From NCBI GenBank assembly GCA_043798715.1, contig JAZDOK010000005.1:1-48721 (forward strand): 48,721 nt of DNA, in the 5' to 3' direction. Shown piece after piece: positions 1-8,197 of the stretch (positions are counted from its first letter, which is position 1; every line of letters starts with the position of its first letter). The position numbers and the translations under genes were made by a program. The notes beneath the pieces were generated by a model, which was not told the origin of the DNA, did no database searches, and saw only the letters and a list, made by a program, of their open reading frames with translations. The stretch comes from JAZDOK01 sp043798715 (lineage in GTDB: Bacteria > Vulcanimicrobiota > JAZDOK01).

Positions 1-70
1 TCTAAGAAACTGAATGAAAGGCAATCACTGAATCGGTACAAATTATAGAAAGTCCTGAAATAGAATTAGG

Positions 71-1729
71 ATGAATAGATCAATCAGGCGATTATCGGTT
101 TTTCTTGGCATGGCTCTGGTATCATTTTATGTTTTCATGAGCCACCTTTTTTTTCCGACGCAAATTTTTACCGACAGTCTTGTTGATTGCTACTACGTCG
201 AAAAAGCCTTCCTGGCACACGGCGCCGTGAAAGGCAATTATCTGAATGCATTCGGTCACATCCTTCAGAATTGGTTTTATTATTTTGCGGGTAATTTTCT
301 GGAAATCTGTGGTTATCACGGGAGACTTTTATTCCCTTTGCAGACCACCAGCATCCTTTTTGCCGCTCTTGCCGTTCTGGTGATGTATCTCATACTCATA
401 CATCTATTCAGGGAACCCTGGTCGGCTTTTCTTGCCGGCGCCGTACTGGGTTTCGGATACAGTTTCTGGTTCTGGAGCGGCCAGGTGAAATCATACCCCA
501 TCGCCACCTTTTTTGTTCTTCTCGCTTTCTATTTTTATATCCGTATTTCTTCATGGCGGGGCATAATACTTTCATCTCTGTCTTCGGTCCTGGCTATCGG
601 ATTTTTCCAGGGCTCCTGCGCCTTTGTGGGAGTAATGCTGATATTTATACTTATTGACTCCCGGCCATTAAGAAAGCGAATCCTCAATGCCGCATTGTAT
701 TTTTTCCCCTGTGCAATATTTGTCGCGCTGATATATTTCTTTATATCCGGGGCGACTGAAAATTCATACATGCTTTCCTGGAAGAACATCCATGCGGCCT
801 GGGATATGTTCTGGCGGGCCAGTTCCGAAGGACAAATCCCATCCGCAGTTCCTCGTAATTCCAGTTTTTTCCCGCACTCCCTTGGGCAGCATCTATTCCT
901 TCTCGCCTATAATATCGTTTCAGAAACTTTCATCCCGATAGGATCCATGATGTTCAGCGCGTTTGCGACCATCTTCGACCAGTCTGCGCCGGTTCTTAAG
1001 CTCAATCAAGTTTTAGATTATATCGTTTTATCCGGGACAGCCTTTATACTCATTGTTTTCTTCATAAATATAAAAAAACTATGGCCGACTCACGGCAAAT
1101 TTTTCATCCTTTCCTTCGTCTGGCTGTTGTTTTTCGGCTCCGTGTTTTTCTTCGTGGATGCCACGCATCCCTATTTATACATATGTACAGTCGGATTGAC
1201 TATTTTCATGGGAACCCTCTCCGCCTCATCCAAACCGGCCCGAATTGTTCTGCTCGTTATCATGCTCAGTCTCTTTGCAGCTAATTACTACCAGTTTAAA
1301 TCGGGAAATTATGAGGACCGGGCCCTTAAAGAATTAGAAACGACGCAATCCGTCGTGCGAACCGGTGATTCTTTTATTTTCGGCTTGTTTAAAGGCTCCA
1401 GCTTCGGTGCCAACTGGAGCGTTACTTATTATTATCTGGTGGATATGATCTATTTGGAAGACTATCAAATTGACGAATTCAATCAGGGCTGGTTCCCTTC
1501 CGGCCTTTCAGCAAATATTCACAATGCAATTAAAAAAGGAGGCAGGGTTTTCATTAACCGGACCGGTTTTTCTAATTGCTTCCCTCCGCAGGAAAAAGAC
1601 GCAGTCTGGAAAGTCTGGTCATCGGAATTCGATTTGCTTCCCGTTTTCAATTTAACCGAATACTATTCTTCCGTGGGCCCCCGGGAAGAGAGCTACTACA
1701 TGATCAAGGACAAAGTTCGCCGGAATTAA
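71..1729 (+). CDS. Polytopic membrane protein, GT-C glycosyltransferase-like
   Basis: A 552-residue integral membrane protein of unknown specific function. It has about ten hydrophobic segments, with a first transmembrane helix at residues 9-28, then a loop carrying an acidic motif (TDSLVDCYYVEKA, about residues 35-47), as in GT-C lipid-phosphate-sugar glycosyltransferases, where the first outer loop holds the catalytic acid. Later helices follow in pairs, and a soluble C-terminal part of about 150 residues begins after residue 400. The start ATG has only a weak Shine-Dalgarno-like TTAGG. The gene stops 10 bases from the convergent stop of the neighbouring GT-C gene, with no terminator between. 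Membrane nature is certain; the GT-C assignment is inferred from topology, and a non-enzymatic membrane protein remains possible. Confidence 0.6.
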   Translation: MNRSIRRLSVFLGMALVSFYVFMSHLFFPTQIFTDSLVDCYYVEKAFLAHGAVKGNYLNAFGHILQNWFYYFAGNFLEICGYHGRLLFPLQTTSILFAALAVLVMYLILIHLFREPWSAFLAGAVLGFGYSFWFWSGQVKSYPIATFFVLLAFYFYIRISSWRGIILSSLSSVLAIGFFQGSCAFVGVMLIFILIDSRPLRKRILNAALYFFPCAIFVALIYFFISGATENSYMLSWKNIHAAWDMFWRASSEGQIPSAVPRNSSFFPHSLGQHLFLLAYNIVSETFIPIGSMMFSAFATIFDQSAPVLKLNQVLDYIVLSGTAFILIVFFINIKKLWPTHGKFFILSFVWLLFFGSVFFFVDATHPYLYICTVGLTIFMGTLSASSKPARIVLLVIMLSLFAANYYQFKSGNYEDRALKELETTQSVVRTGDSFIFGLFKGSSFGANWSVTYYYLVDMIYLEDYQIDEFNQGWFPSGLSANIHNAIKKGGRVFINRTGFSNCFPPQEKDAVWKVWSSEFDLLPVFNLTEYYSSVGPREESYYMIKDKVRRN

Positions 1730-1739
1730 TGGGACAAAA

Positions 1740-3285
1740 TCAGAGCGGAGAGGTCGTCTCGCTCTCAGGAAGCCGGAAGGTGTTCTGGAAAAGAACCACC
1801 CTCAGAACATCGGCCGGGTCCAGCTTGATGACGGTGATGGGAATCGAGGCCTGGTAGTAGATTTTCTTGAAAAATTCTTCGGCTTTGACCTGGCGGCAAA
1901 TCGGGTGATTCGGCATGCTGCAAAACCAGAAACGGCTGTAACCTTCAAAATCGGAAGAAACCTTGAGAGGGTCAAAAAAATCATACCCGCCGATCTGGTA
2001 CTTCTCCCTCAGGTAGTAGAGAAGAACCGGCCGGCCCTCGGCCGGCTGGACCACGATTAGATCTCCCGTTGCGTAGCGCTGGGCAAGGCTCTTGGCAATC
2101 TCCCGCCATTCGGCGTGTCCGTATTGAGGCGCCTTAAACCAGTTGAACAAAGCCTGGCAGTTGATGAAAAGAAATAAAGACGCGACCAGAAGAAAGATGA
2201 GCTTGGAGCGGATCTGAAATATCCCGTTGGCCAGGAGAAGAAAAAATGCCGGAGAGGCCAGGAGAAAATATTTTGGGAGGAAGATGGCAAAGGAGGTGGT
2301 AACATAGGCCAGTCCGAAGGCTGCGACCAGGGGCACAATGAAGTAGGCGCTCAGAAAGGCCTTCTGCTTATCCATAAGGTCGAGAAACCCGGCCACGACG
2401 ATAAAAAGGGAGATGAGCCCGAGGATGGTCATGGGCTCGAGATTGGACTGGTAGGAGGAACTCTGCGGATCGGAAAACAGACGGCTGAAACTTAAATCCC
2501 TGATGAGTACCAGTAGATCCCTGAAAGAGGCCGCCCCCCCAAGAGCGGAAACCTTGTCAAAACTGGCCTGTTCAAAAAATGACGGCACCCAGGGGAGAAA
2601 AAAAATCGCAACGACGGCCAGAGCGGCAATCCATTGGTGAAGAATCGTCTCGTAAACCTCCTTCTGGAGGAACATGAAAATTATCTGCCCAATCCATATG
2701 AAAAGAAAAAAGTAATGGGTGTAAAGGGCCATTATCGTGGCGACGACGTAAAAGACGCCCATATAGGCCTGCCGCTCCTCCTGCCAGCGCCACAAAAAAT
2801 AAAAAGAGGCCAGAATCAGGAACATCCCCATTGCGTACATTCTGACTTCCTGCGAACAGGGTACGACGAAGGCGGAAACCGCCATGAGAAGCGAGGCCAG
2901 GATGGCCACTTTTTTCTGCAATATTCTGACGCCAAGAAGATAGACCAGGGGAACGCAGGCAAAGGAAAAAAAGCGCGGAGGGAAGACGGAGCAAAAGCTC
3001 GCTATCCCCTCCCCCCAGCATCATCCAGATATTCAGAAAAAAGAAGTATAGAGGTGGATGAAGTTCCTTGAGCTTGAGAAGGTTCCCCGGGATATCGGCA
3101 AAAAGCCCCCTGGAAAAAAACCAGCTCAGTCCCTCTTCTACACTTAAACTCTGAAACGAAAGATTATAAAATCGCAGGAAGAAGGCCACGGCGCTGATGA
3201 GAAGGACAGGCCACCACTCCCTGAGAAAAGCCGGCAGGCCGGCCCCCCCGCGCCTATCATCCCCTTTCGATGACAATGGATTCAC
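1740..3285 (-). pseudogene. GT39/ArnT-like membrane glycosyltransferase, frameshifted
   Basis: Two overlapping reading frames together make one protein of about 515 residues. The 5' frame (from a GTG at 3285) carries a membrane segment, an acidic motif SVEEGLSWFF, the family signature LHPPLYFF and LRLPSALFF. The sense then passes to the second frame (FACVPLVYLLGVR, then the family motif QEVRMYAM) and runs through about eight further membrane helices to 1740. The switch lies at a run of seven A at 2966-2972 (T in the gene sense), so one base gained or lost there explains it. These motifs are typical of GT-C enzymes that move sugars from polyprenyl phosphate carriers. The GTG overlaps the end of the upstream PduS-like gene by 29 bases. 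A sequencing or assembly indel is as likely as true inactivation. Confidence 0.75.
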
Positions 3286-4585
3286 CCACCTTCCTCACGA
3301 TTCCTGAAATGCTGGCGTGCACCCTGGCTCCAAGCTTTCCCTCGGGGATCTCCCCGATAAGATCGCCGCGCCTGACTTTCTTCCCCTCTTTGACCACCGG
3401 AAGGGCCGCGGAGCCGGCCCCCTGTTTCAGAGGAATGATTACCCTGGCGGGCTTGAAGTCCACCTCTTTCCAGGGGGCCCCCACGTCGTAGGCCTTAAGT
3501 CCCAGGCGCTGGACCAGGCGGGAGGCAGGGACCTTCCGGGTCTCCCTGAATTCATGAACTTTCAGGTCTGAACGCCGGTGGGGATTCTTCTCCCCCGCCT
3601 TCCAGAGATCAGCCTTGAGCGAAGCGTTTATCAGGTTCGGCGAGAGATCCGTGTCGCAGGCATAGAGCCCGCAGAGCCCGCATTCACAGCAGAGAAAAGC
3701 GGTGGTGGCTACCGCGCTGGAAAGAAGCCCGTATGGAGTTACCCGCATTATGACGTGGGGCCGCATTTCATGGCCCAGAAGAAAGCGGGGGCAGATCTCC
3801 GTGCACTCGAAGCACTGGTCGCAGGCTGACTGGGCGCGCTTGGAGACAAACCTGGAAGTCTGGGATTTTTTCATGACCAGTTGATGATCTGCGGGCAGAA
3901 CGATGATCCCGCTTAAGGTCTTGGTCACCGGGACCGCCGGGTCCGAGCTCAAAACGCCCATCATAGGCCCCCCCAGCAGCACACGGTATTCAGGGGCGGT
4001 TGCGCCTCCGGCCAGCTCAATCGCTTCGCTTACTGAGGTTCCCACGGGGAGGGAAAAGGTCGCCGGCCTGCGCACCGCCCCGGCCACCGTCAGAATCCGC
4101 TCGGTCACCGGAATGTTCTCCATGGCTCGGGAGATATTGGCCAGCGTGCCCACATTGTTGACCACCGCTCCCACCTGGAGAGGAATCCCGCCCTCCGGAA
4201 CTATCCTTCCGGTCGCCTCATAGACGATGTTCTGTTCGTCGCCGGCGGGATAATAGCTGTCCATCTCAAAGATTTCCAGATGAGGTCTCTTTTGGATTTC
4301 CTCACTTAAGGCAGCAATGGCCGCGTGATATTTTTTTTTCAGAGCGATGAGACCGCGCCTGGCCCCGGCGGCCTTCCTGGCCGCCTCCAGACCCTCCACC
4401 ACTTGCACGGCCTCCCGCGCCATGATCTCCTGGTCGCAGTGAAGGAGCGGCTCGCACTCGGCCCCGTTGGCGATGATAATTTCAACTTTTGACTGATACT
4501 TGACGTGCGTCGGAAAACCGGCCCCCCCGGCACCGATGACGCCGGCGGACCTGACCTTCTCGACGAAATCGCTCAATCTGTCCAC
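3257..4585 (-). CDS. pduS: PduS/RnfC-like flavin and iron-sulfur oxidoreductase of BMC locus
   Basis: A 442-residue protein of the RnfC/NuoF-like family found in microcompartment operons. In Pdu systems PduS is a flavin- and Fe-S-containing NADH-dependent reductase; in B12-independent compartments it is thought to reoxidise NADH or carry electrons across the shell. Visible features are the glycine-rich nucleotide/FMN motif GVIGAGGAGFPTH (residues 15-27), an SLBB-like region (about 165-230), and two cysteine clusters at C255/C258/C261/C265 and C299 or C300/C302/C305/C310. A barrel-sandwich, lipoyl-like C-terminus follows (VKEGKKVRRGDLIGEIPEG). It starts at GTG 4585, one base after the TAA of the aldehyde dehydrogenase, so translation is probably coupled. 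It lacks a long encapsulation helix. The second cluster has four residues before its last cysteine instead of three. Confidence 0.85.
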   Translation of the reverse strand: MDRLSDFVEKVRSAGVIGAGGAGFPTHVKYQSKVEIIIANGAECEPLLHCDQEIMAREAVQVVEGLEAARKAAGARRGLIALKKKYHAAIAALSEEIQKRPHLEIFEMDSYYPAGDEQNIVYEATGRIVPEGGIPLQVGAVVNNVGTLANISRAMENIPVTERILTVAGAVRRPATFSLPVGTSVSEAIELAGGATAPEYRVLLGGPMMGVLSSDPAVPVTKTLSGIIVLPADHQLVMKKSQTSRFVSKRAQSACDQCFECTEICPRFLLGHEMRPHVIMRVTPYGLLSSAVATTAFLCCECGLCGLYACDTDLSPNLINASLKADLWKAGEKNPHRRSDLKVHEFRETRKVPASRLVQRLGLKAYDVGAPWKEVDFKPARVIIPLKQGAGSAALPVVKEGKKVRRGDLIGEIPEGKLGARVHASISGIVRKVGESIVIERG

Positions 4586-4586
4586 T

Positions 4587-6008
4587 TTAGACGATCCTGA
4601 AGTAATCCACCAGGGTGCACCGCCGGAAGCGCCCGAAGGTGCGGGCCGAGGTGATGCCTTCTCCCGTGGGGCTGGCGATCGTCATGCTGGTGTAACCTTC
4701 GCCGCCGAATCCCAGACCAGAATAAGAAGGCGCGTTCTTGACAAAGATGCTGGAGTCCACCATCTTAGCCATCAGGCTCAGGTGCTCGATGTTCCTGGAG
4801 TGCATCATGGCGGTGTGGCGGAAGCCGTGTTCCGCCTTCACGGCTTTTTCGATGCCGTCTTTCACGTCCCGGACGCGCACGAGCGGGATCAGCGGCATCA
4901 TCTGTTCCGCCGAGACCAGCGGATGATCATAAGCAACTTCCCCGAAGAGAAGGTGGACATCAGGCCCGATGTCCAGACCGATGGCCTTGGCTATCAGCGC
5001 CGGATCCTTGCCCACGTAATTCTTGTTCATGGTCGGCTCGGGGTGGCCCAGCGTCCCCGTCTGGATGACCTGGACGGTCAGATCCTCCATCTGCTTTGGA
5101 GAGAGAAGAAAGCCCCCGCAACCCTGCATTTTGAGCTTGAGTTCATCGGCGATGGATTCCACCGCAAAAATATTTTTCTCCGAGATGCACATGACGTTGT
5201 TGTCAAAGGAGGCTCCCAGCACGATATCACGCGCGGCGGCGGCTATGTCCGCCGTCTCGTCCACCACCACCGGGGGATTTCCGGGACCGGCGGCGATCAC
5301 CTTCTTGCCTGAATCCATGGCCATCCGCACCACTACCGGCCCCCCGGTCACCACCAGAAGGCGGATTCCCGGGTGCTTCATGAGGGCCAGCCCCGTGTCC
5401 ATTGAGGGCTCACGGACGGTGGTAAGAAGATTGGCGGGCCCGCCCGCCATCTCAACTGCCTCGCCCAGGATCTGCAGGGCCCTCTGAGAGACCCTGCGGG
5501 CTCCCGGATGGGGCCCGAAAACGACTGAATTTCCGGCGGCGACCATGCCTATGGAGTTATTTATCACCGTGGCGCCGGGATTGGTCGAGGGAGTAATTGC
5601 GCCGATGACCCCGTATGGAGCCATCTCAATCAGTGTCAGACCCCGATCCCCCGTGAATACCCGGGAGGGAATATCCTCTAACCCGGGGGTCTTCCGGGCC
5701 TGAAGAATTATTTTCTTCATCTTGTCGGAGATGCGACCCATACCGGTCTCCGATACGGCCAGCTCAGCCAGCTCCCGGGCGTTATCTTCAGCCGCCCTTC
5801 TCATGGCCTCTATAATCTCCCCCCTCTTTTCTAGGGAAAGTTTCATAAGCTCGCGCTGGGCTAAAGATGCCATCTCGACCGCCTCATCCACCGTGTCAAA
5901 AAGTCCCCGGGAGGGCGAAGATGATTTTTTTACCGCTCCTCCGTTCAAATGAAACTGCCGGACTACTTCCTCGACGATCCGGCTGACTTCCTCTTTTTTA
6001 ATCTCCAC
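4587..6008 (-). CDS. pduP: CoA-acylating aldehyde dehydrogenase, PduP/EutE type
   Basis: Oxidises an aldehyde to acyl-CoA with NAD+ and CoA inside a bacterial microcompartment. The 473 residues match the family's normal length. Residues 1-22 (MEIKKEEVSRIVEEVVRQFH) form an amphipathic helix followed by a Gly/Ser/Pro linker, the classic encapsulation peptide. The catalytic cysteine is C274 in FDNNVMC, a context typical of EutE/PduP, and the glycine-rich nucleotide-binding segments TGGPVVVRMA and AAGPGNPPVVVD precede it. The start is GTG 6008, placed 8 bases after a strong AAGGAGGA. It lies between the flavoprotein-like gene and pduS in one operon. Substrate chain length cannot be read from the sequence. 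Confidence 0.93.
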   Translation of the reverse strand: MEIKKEEVSRIVEEVVRQFHLNGGAVKKSSSPSRGLFDTVDEAVEMASLAQRELMKLSLEKRGEIIEAMRRAAEDNARELAELAVSETGMGRISDKMKKIILQARKTPGLEDIPSRVFTGDRGLTLIEMAPYGVIGAITPSTNPGATVINNSIGMVAAGNSVVFGPHPGARRVSQRALQILGEAVEMAGGPANLLTTVREPSMDTGLALMKHPGIRLLVVTGGPVVVRMAMDSGKKVIAAGPGNPPVVVDETADIAAAARDIVLGASFDNNVMCISEKNIFAVESIADELKLKMQGCGGFLLSPKQMEDLTVQVIQTGTLGHPEPTMNKNYVGKDPALIAKAIGLDIGPDVHLLFGEVAYDHPLVSAEQMMPLIPLVRVRDVKDGIEKAVKAEHGFRHTAMMHSRNIEHLSLMAKMVDSSIFVKNAPSYSGLGFGGEGYTSMTIASPTGEGITSARTFGRFRRCTLVDYFRIV

Positions 6009-6027
6009 AGACTTCCTCCTTGGTTCC

Positions 6028-6813
6028 TTAGATGATCCTTATCTCAAGGCCAAGAGATCCGGCCGTCTCCCAGGCCAGCGGAGTGACGATGGTACCCCGG
6101 GGAAATTCCAGAATCCGGGTCCCTGAGCGATGGGAGACAATAATATCTTCCCTGGTGATGACCGCCTTCGTTCGATCATGACCCGGCTTTTTGCCGCTGA
6201 ACAAGTCCCGGACGGCCGATGAAAAGGCTTTGGCCTCCGCCAGCACCACCCCGAAGCCCTCTACAGCCGCGCGGTGTTCCCGGAGGACGTCAAGAAAAGT
6301 TTTCGGCAGAGCAGCCGAGTAAAAAAGGAAAGAATTCAGGGAGTCGGCTCCGGCCAAAACCGGCTTCTCCTCGCGCAAGGCGGAAAAGATCACGGCCGGC
6401 ACCGGATGATCCTCGATCAGGAGGGCCGCTTTGGAGCAGGCCGTAAGAGAGAAAAACGGGATGAAAACTCCGTCAAAGGCCCGGATGAATTCATCAGGAT
6501 TTTCAGGCAGTTTCTCGATGAAGGTGAAGCTTCGGCCATTAAGGCGCTTCCTGGTCTTTTCCGGCTCTGCTTCTTCAGTAGAAAGGACCGACCAGGAGAC
6601 ACCGGATTCTCCCAACTTCCGGATCTGGTCAAAGGCCTCTTCTTCTCCATGCAAGGGCCGGTCCACCACCAGGAGAATTTTTTCCCCGGGCAAAGGCAGC
6701 GGTGCCGCTGATGAAGCGGGCTCCGGCGGCTGTTCCGGGAGGAGAACTGCTTCTCCTCCTTCAAGAGCCTCCATCACCTTCCTGGTAATCAGCTCTACTA
6801 TCTCGGCATCCAT
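6028..6813 (-). CDS. BMC-associated flavoprotein-like protein with EutT-like C-terminal motif
   Basis: A 261-residue protein whose exact role I cannot name. The N-terminus (MDAEIVELITRKVMEALEG) is an amphipathic helix followed by a Pro/Ala-rich linker, so it is probably targeted into the microcompartment. The central part (about residues 45-205) has alternating beta strands and helices, with ILLVVDRPL, a hydrophobic strand VFIPFFSLTACSKAALLI and a VPAVIFSALREEKPVLAG stretch. This recalls the HFCD flavoprotein-type Rossmann domains found in several BMC operons. The last 45 residues (VITREDIIVSHRSGTRILEFP, then IVTPLAWE and GLEIRII) match a motif shared with BMC cobalamin adenosyltransferases and other BMC accessory proteins. 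The ATG has a good AGGAG 6 bases upstream. Flavin binding is an inference. Confidence 0.6.
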   Translation of the reverse strand: MDAEIVELITRKVMEALEGGEAVLLPEQPPEPASSAAPLPLPGEKILLVVDRPLHGEEEAFDQIRKLGESGVSWSVLSTEEAEPEKTRKRLNGRSFTFIEKLPENPDEFIRAFDGVFIPFFSLTACSKAALLIEDHPVPAVIFSALREEKPVLAGADSLNSFLFYSAALPKTFLDVLREHRAAVEGFGVVLAEAKAFSSAVRDLFSGKKPGHDRTKAVITREDIIVSHRSGTRILEFPRGTIVTPLAWETAGSLGLEIRII

Positions 6814-6861
6814 GAACGGCTCCTAAATCTATACATCAAAAAGCCCGAACGACTCTTGCCG

Positions 6862-6883
6862 GCAGAAAGATACTTCTTCCTGC
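6862..6883 (-). other. Intercistronic hairpin between shell gene and downstream BMC genes
   Basis: Read on the minus strand, GCAGGAAGA and TCTTTCTGC pair around an AGTA loop, giving a 9-bp stem with one G-U pair. It sits in the 127-base gap after the shell-protein gene, which is the only sizeable gap in the operon. No U-run follows, so it is more likely an RNA-processing or stability element, or a weak attenuator, than a full terminator. Shell proteins are needed in excess, which would suit such an element, but this is inference. Confidence 0.3.
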
Positions 6884-6940
6884 GTCAGGCAGACTCATCG
6901 AACACAGCGAGAAAGGGAGGGGTAAGGACAGACTTGCCGC

Positions 6941-7270
6941 TTACTTTCCTTTTTCGGATTTTTCGAGCTGGGAAAGCAGTTCCCTCGGCGGAGAAATCGG
7001 GAGAACCTCGTCCAGATCCCGGTGCGGTCTTGGAATCACATGGACACTCACCAGTTCTCCGACCTTCCTGGCGGCGGCGGCGCCGGCATCCGTGGCCGCC
7101 CGGCAGGCGGCGACGTCTCCACGAACGATGGCGGTGACATAACCTCCACCGATTTTTTCATAGGAGACCAGCTTTACATTGGCCGCCTTGACCATGGCGT
7201 CGGAAGCCTCGATCATGGCCACCAGACCCTTGGTCTCGATCATTCCCATAGCTTCAAATGTCGTATACAA
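6941..7270 (-). CDS. BMC-H hexameric microcompartment shell protein
   Basis: A single-domain BMC shell protein (PF00936 type), about 109 residues, of the PduA/EutM/CcmK class that tiles the facets of the shell as hexamers. The hallmark sequences EAMGMIETKGLVAMIEASDAM, then KVKLVS-type strand, GGGYVTAIVRGDVAACRAATDAG and the strand VSVHVIPRPH are all present in the canonical order, followed by a short charged tail. The pore loop reads KIGGGY. I place the start at TTG 7270, eight bases after AGGAGG; a GTG at 7279 overlaps that Shine-Dalgarno and would add only MPG. It is the only shell gene in the window: no second BMC-H, no trimeric BMC-T and no pentameric EutN/CcmL vertex protein is present. 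Confidence 0.95.
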   Translation of the reverse strand: MYTTFEAMGMIETKGLVAMIEASDAMVKAANVKLVSYEKIGGGYVTAIVRGDVAACRAATDAGAAAARKVGELVSVHVIPRPHRDLDEVLPISPPRELLSQLEKSEKGK

Positions 7271-7292
7271 CCCAGGCACCTCCTAATTTATA

Positions 7293-7952
7293 TTACTTTA
7301 TTATACCGGCCGTCTGGCCGGGCTGAAGAGCAGCCGCATTTGCCTCGTCCAGGTCCACGTGCATGTCCAGGGCATAGTCCGGACTTACCCGGATCAGCAC
7401 CTTCTCATAAATCAGAGGGCGCTCCCCCTCCACGCTCACCCTTACATATTGCCGGTCCTGAAGACCTTGTTTTTCGGCGTCCGCGGGCGTCATGTGAATA
7501 TGCCGCTGGGCCACAATCAACCCTCTCTTCAAGTTCAACGCCCCGCAGGGGCCCACCATGACGATTCCAGGAGTGCCTTCATGGTCTCCAGAATCCCGGA
7601 CGGGAGGGTGCGGAGAAATTCCAAGGGCAAACGAATCCGAAATAGAGATCTCCACCTGCGAAGCTTTGCGAAAAGGCCCCAGAATCCTCACATCCTGAAA
7701 GACCCCTTTCGGCCCCACCACAGTCACCGTCTCCCGGCAGGCGAACTGCCCGGGCTGGCTCAGATCCTTCATGGGGCTCAGCACGCACCCGGGGCCGAAG
7801 AGAGATTCAAAGTCCTCCTGGGACAGGTGAACATGGCGGTTGGAAAAGACAATGGGAACCTTAAACCCGGCGGATGGAGCTTTTTTCTCCTCCCCCGCCA
7901 GCTTTTCCAGCACCTCGGCGACAACTTTTCGAATCTGAAATTCCTCTGCCAT
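7293..7952 (-). CDS. pduL: PduL-type phosphotransacylase
   Basis: Converts acyl-CoA plus phosphate to acyl phosphate and free CoA, recycling CoA inside the microcompartment and feeding ATP formation by a kinase. The 219 residues carry two PduL beta-barrel domains with their zinc-binding histidine motifs: SNRHVHLS (37-44), QRHIHM (149-154) and MHVDLDEAN (197-205). Residues 1-20 (MAEEFQIRKVVAEVLEKLAG) are an amphipathic encapsulation peptide joined by a short charged linker, as in compartment-targeted PduL. I prefer ATG 7952; TTG 7964 upstream would add four residues. It is the first gene of the BMC operon and lies 22 bases from the shell gene. Confidence 0.95.
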   Translation of the reverse strand: MAEEFQIRKVVAEVLEKLAGEEKKAPSAGFKVPIVFSNRHVHLSQEDFESLFGPGCVLSPMKDLSQPGQFACRETVTVVGPKGVFQDVRILGPFRKASQVEISISDSFALGISPHPPVRDSGDHEGTPGIVMVGPCGALNLKRGLIVAQRHIHMTPADAEKQGLQDRQYVRVSVEGERPLIYEKVLIRVSPDYALDMHVDLDEANAAALQPGQTAGIIK

Positions 7953-7996
7953 CTTACCAGACAATTCGACGGCCCCCGGGCTTTTCCTCTATATTG

Positions 7997-8012
7997 GCAA
8001 CATTATCCCCAA
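7997..8012 (-). promoter_or_regulatory. Possible -24/-12 (sigma-54-like) element ahead of BMC operon
   Basis: On the minus strand the sequence TTGGGGATAATGTTGC carries GG and GC separated by ten bases, with a full TTGC at the -12 position, but only TGG of the -24 TGGCAC. It lies about 45 bases upstream of the PduL start. The overlapping GATAAT could instead be a sigma-70 -10 box. No enhancer-binding activator gene is in the window. Confidence 0.2.
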
Positions 8013-8051
8013 CAAAAGGGTGCAGAAAATGTCATTTTTTGCAGGATTCTC

Positions 8052-8063
8052 GGTACGAGTACC
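8052..8063. promoter_or_regulatory. Candidate operator in the divergent BMC / amino-sugar intergenic region
   Basis: GGTACGAGTACC is a perfect 5-bp inverted repeat around a 2-base centre, lying midway between the two divergent operons. A second, wider inverted repeat (AAATGTCA at 8027-8034 and TGACATTT at 8079-8086) brackets it symmetrically. Such nested dyads suit binding of a sugar-responsive repressor that could control both sides. No regulator gene lies next to it, so the binding protein is unknown. Confidence 0.35.
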
Positions 8064-8197
8064 AGAAACATGCATTTCTGACATTTGACAACGCTTTGGC
8101 CTGGAAAGCCCTGCTGGTTCCGGCCGGGCTTTTATAACGCCTGGGACGGCGGGATAATTTCGTAAAAGGTCGGCCCCTGTATGGAGGAACACTAATT

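Noticed and set aside
3317..5487. Plus-strand ORFs of 80-270 codons over the BMC genes
   Set aside because: They are antisense to PduS and aldehyde dehydrogenase frames that carry full family motifs.
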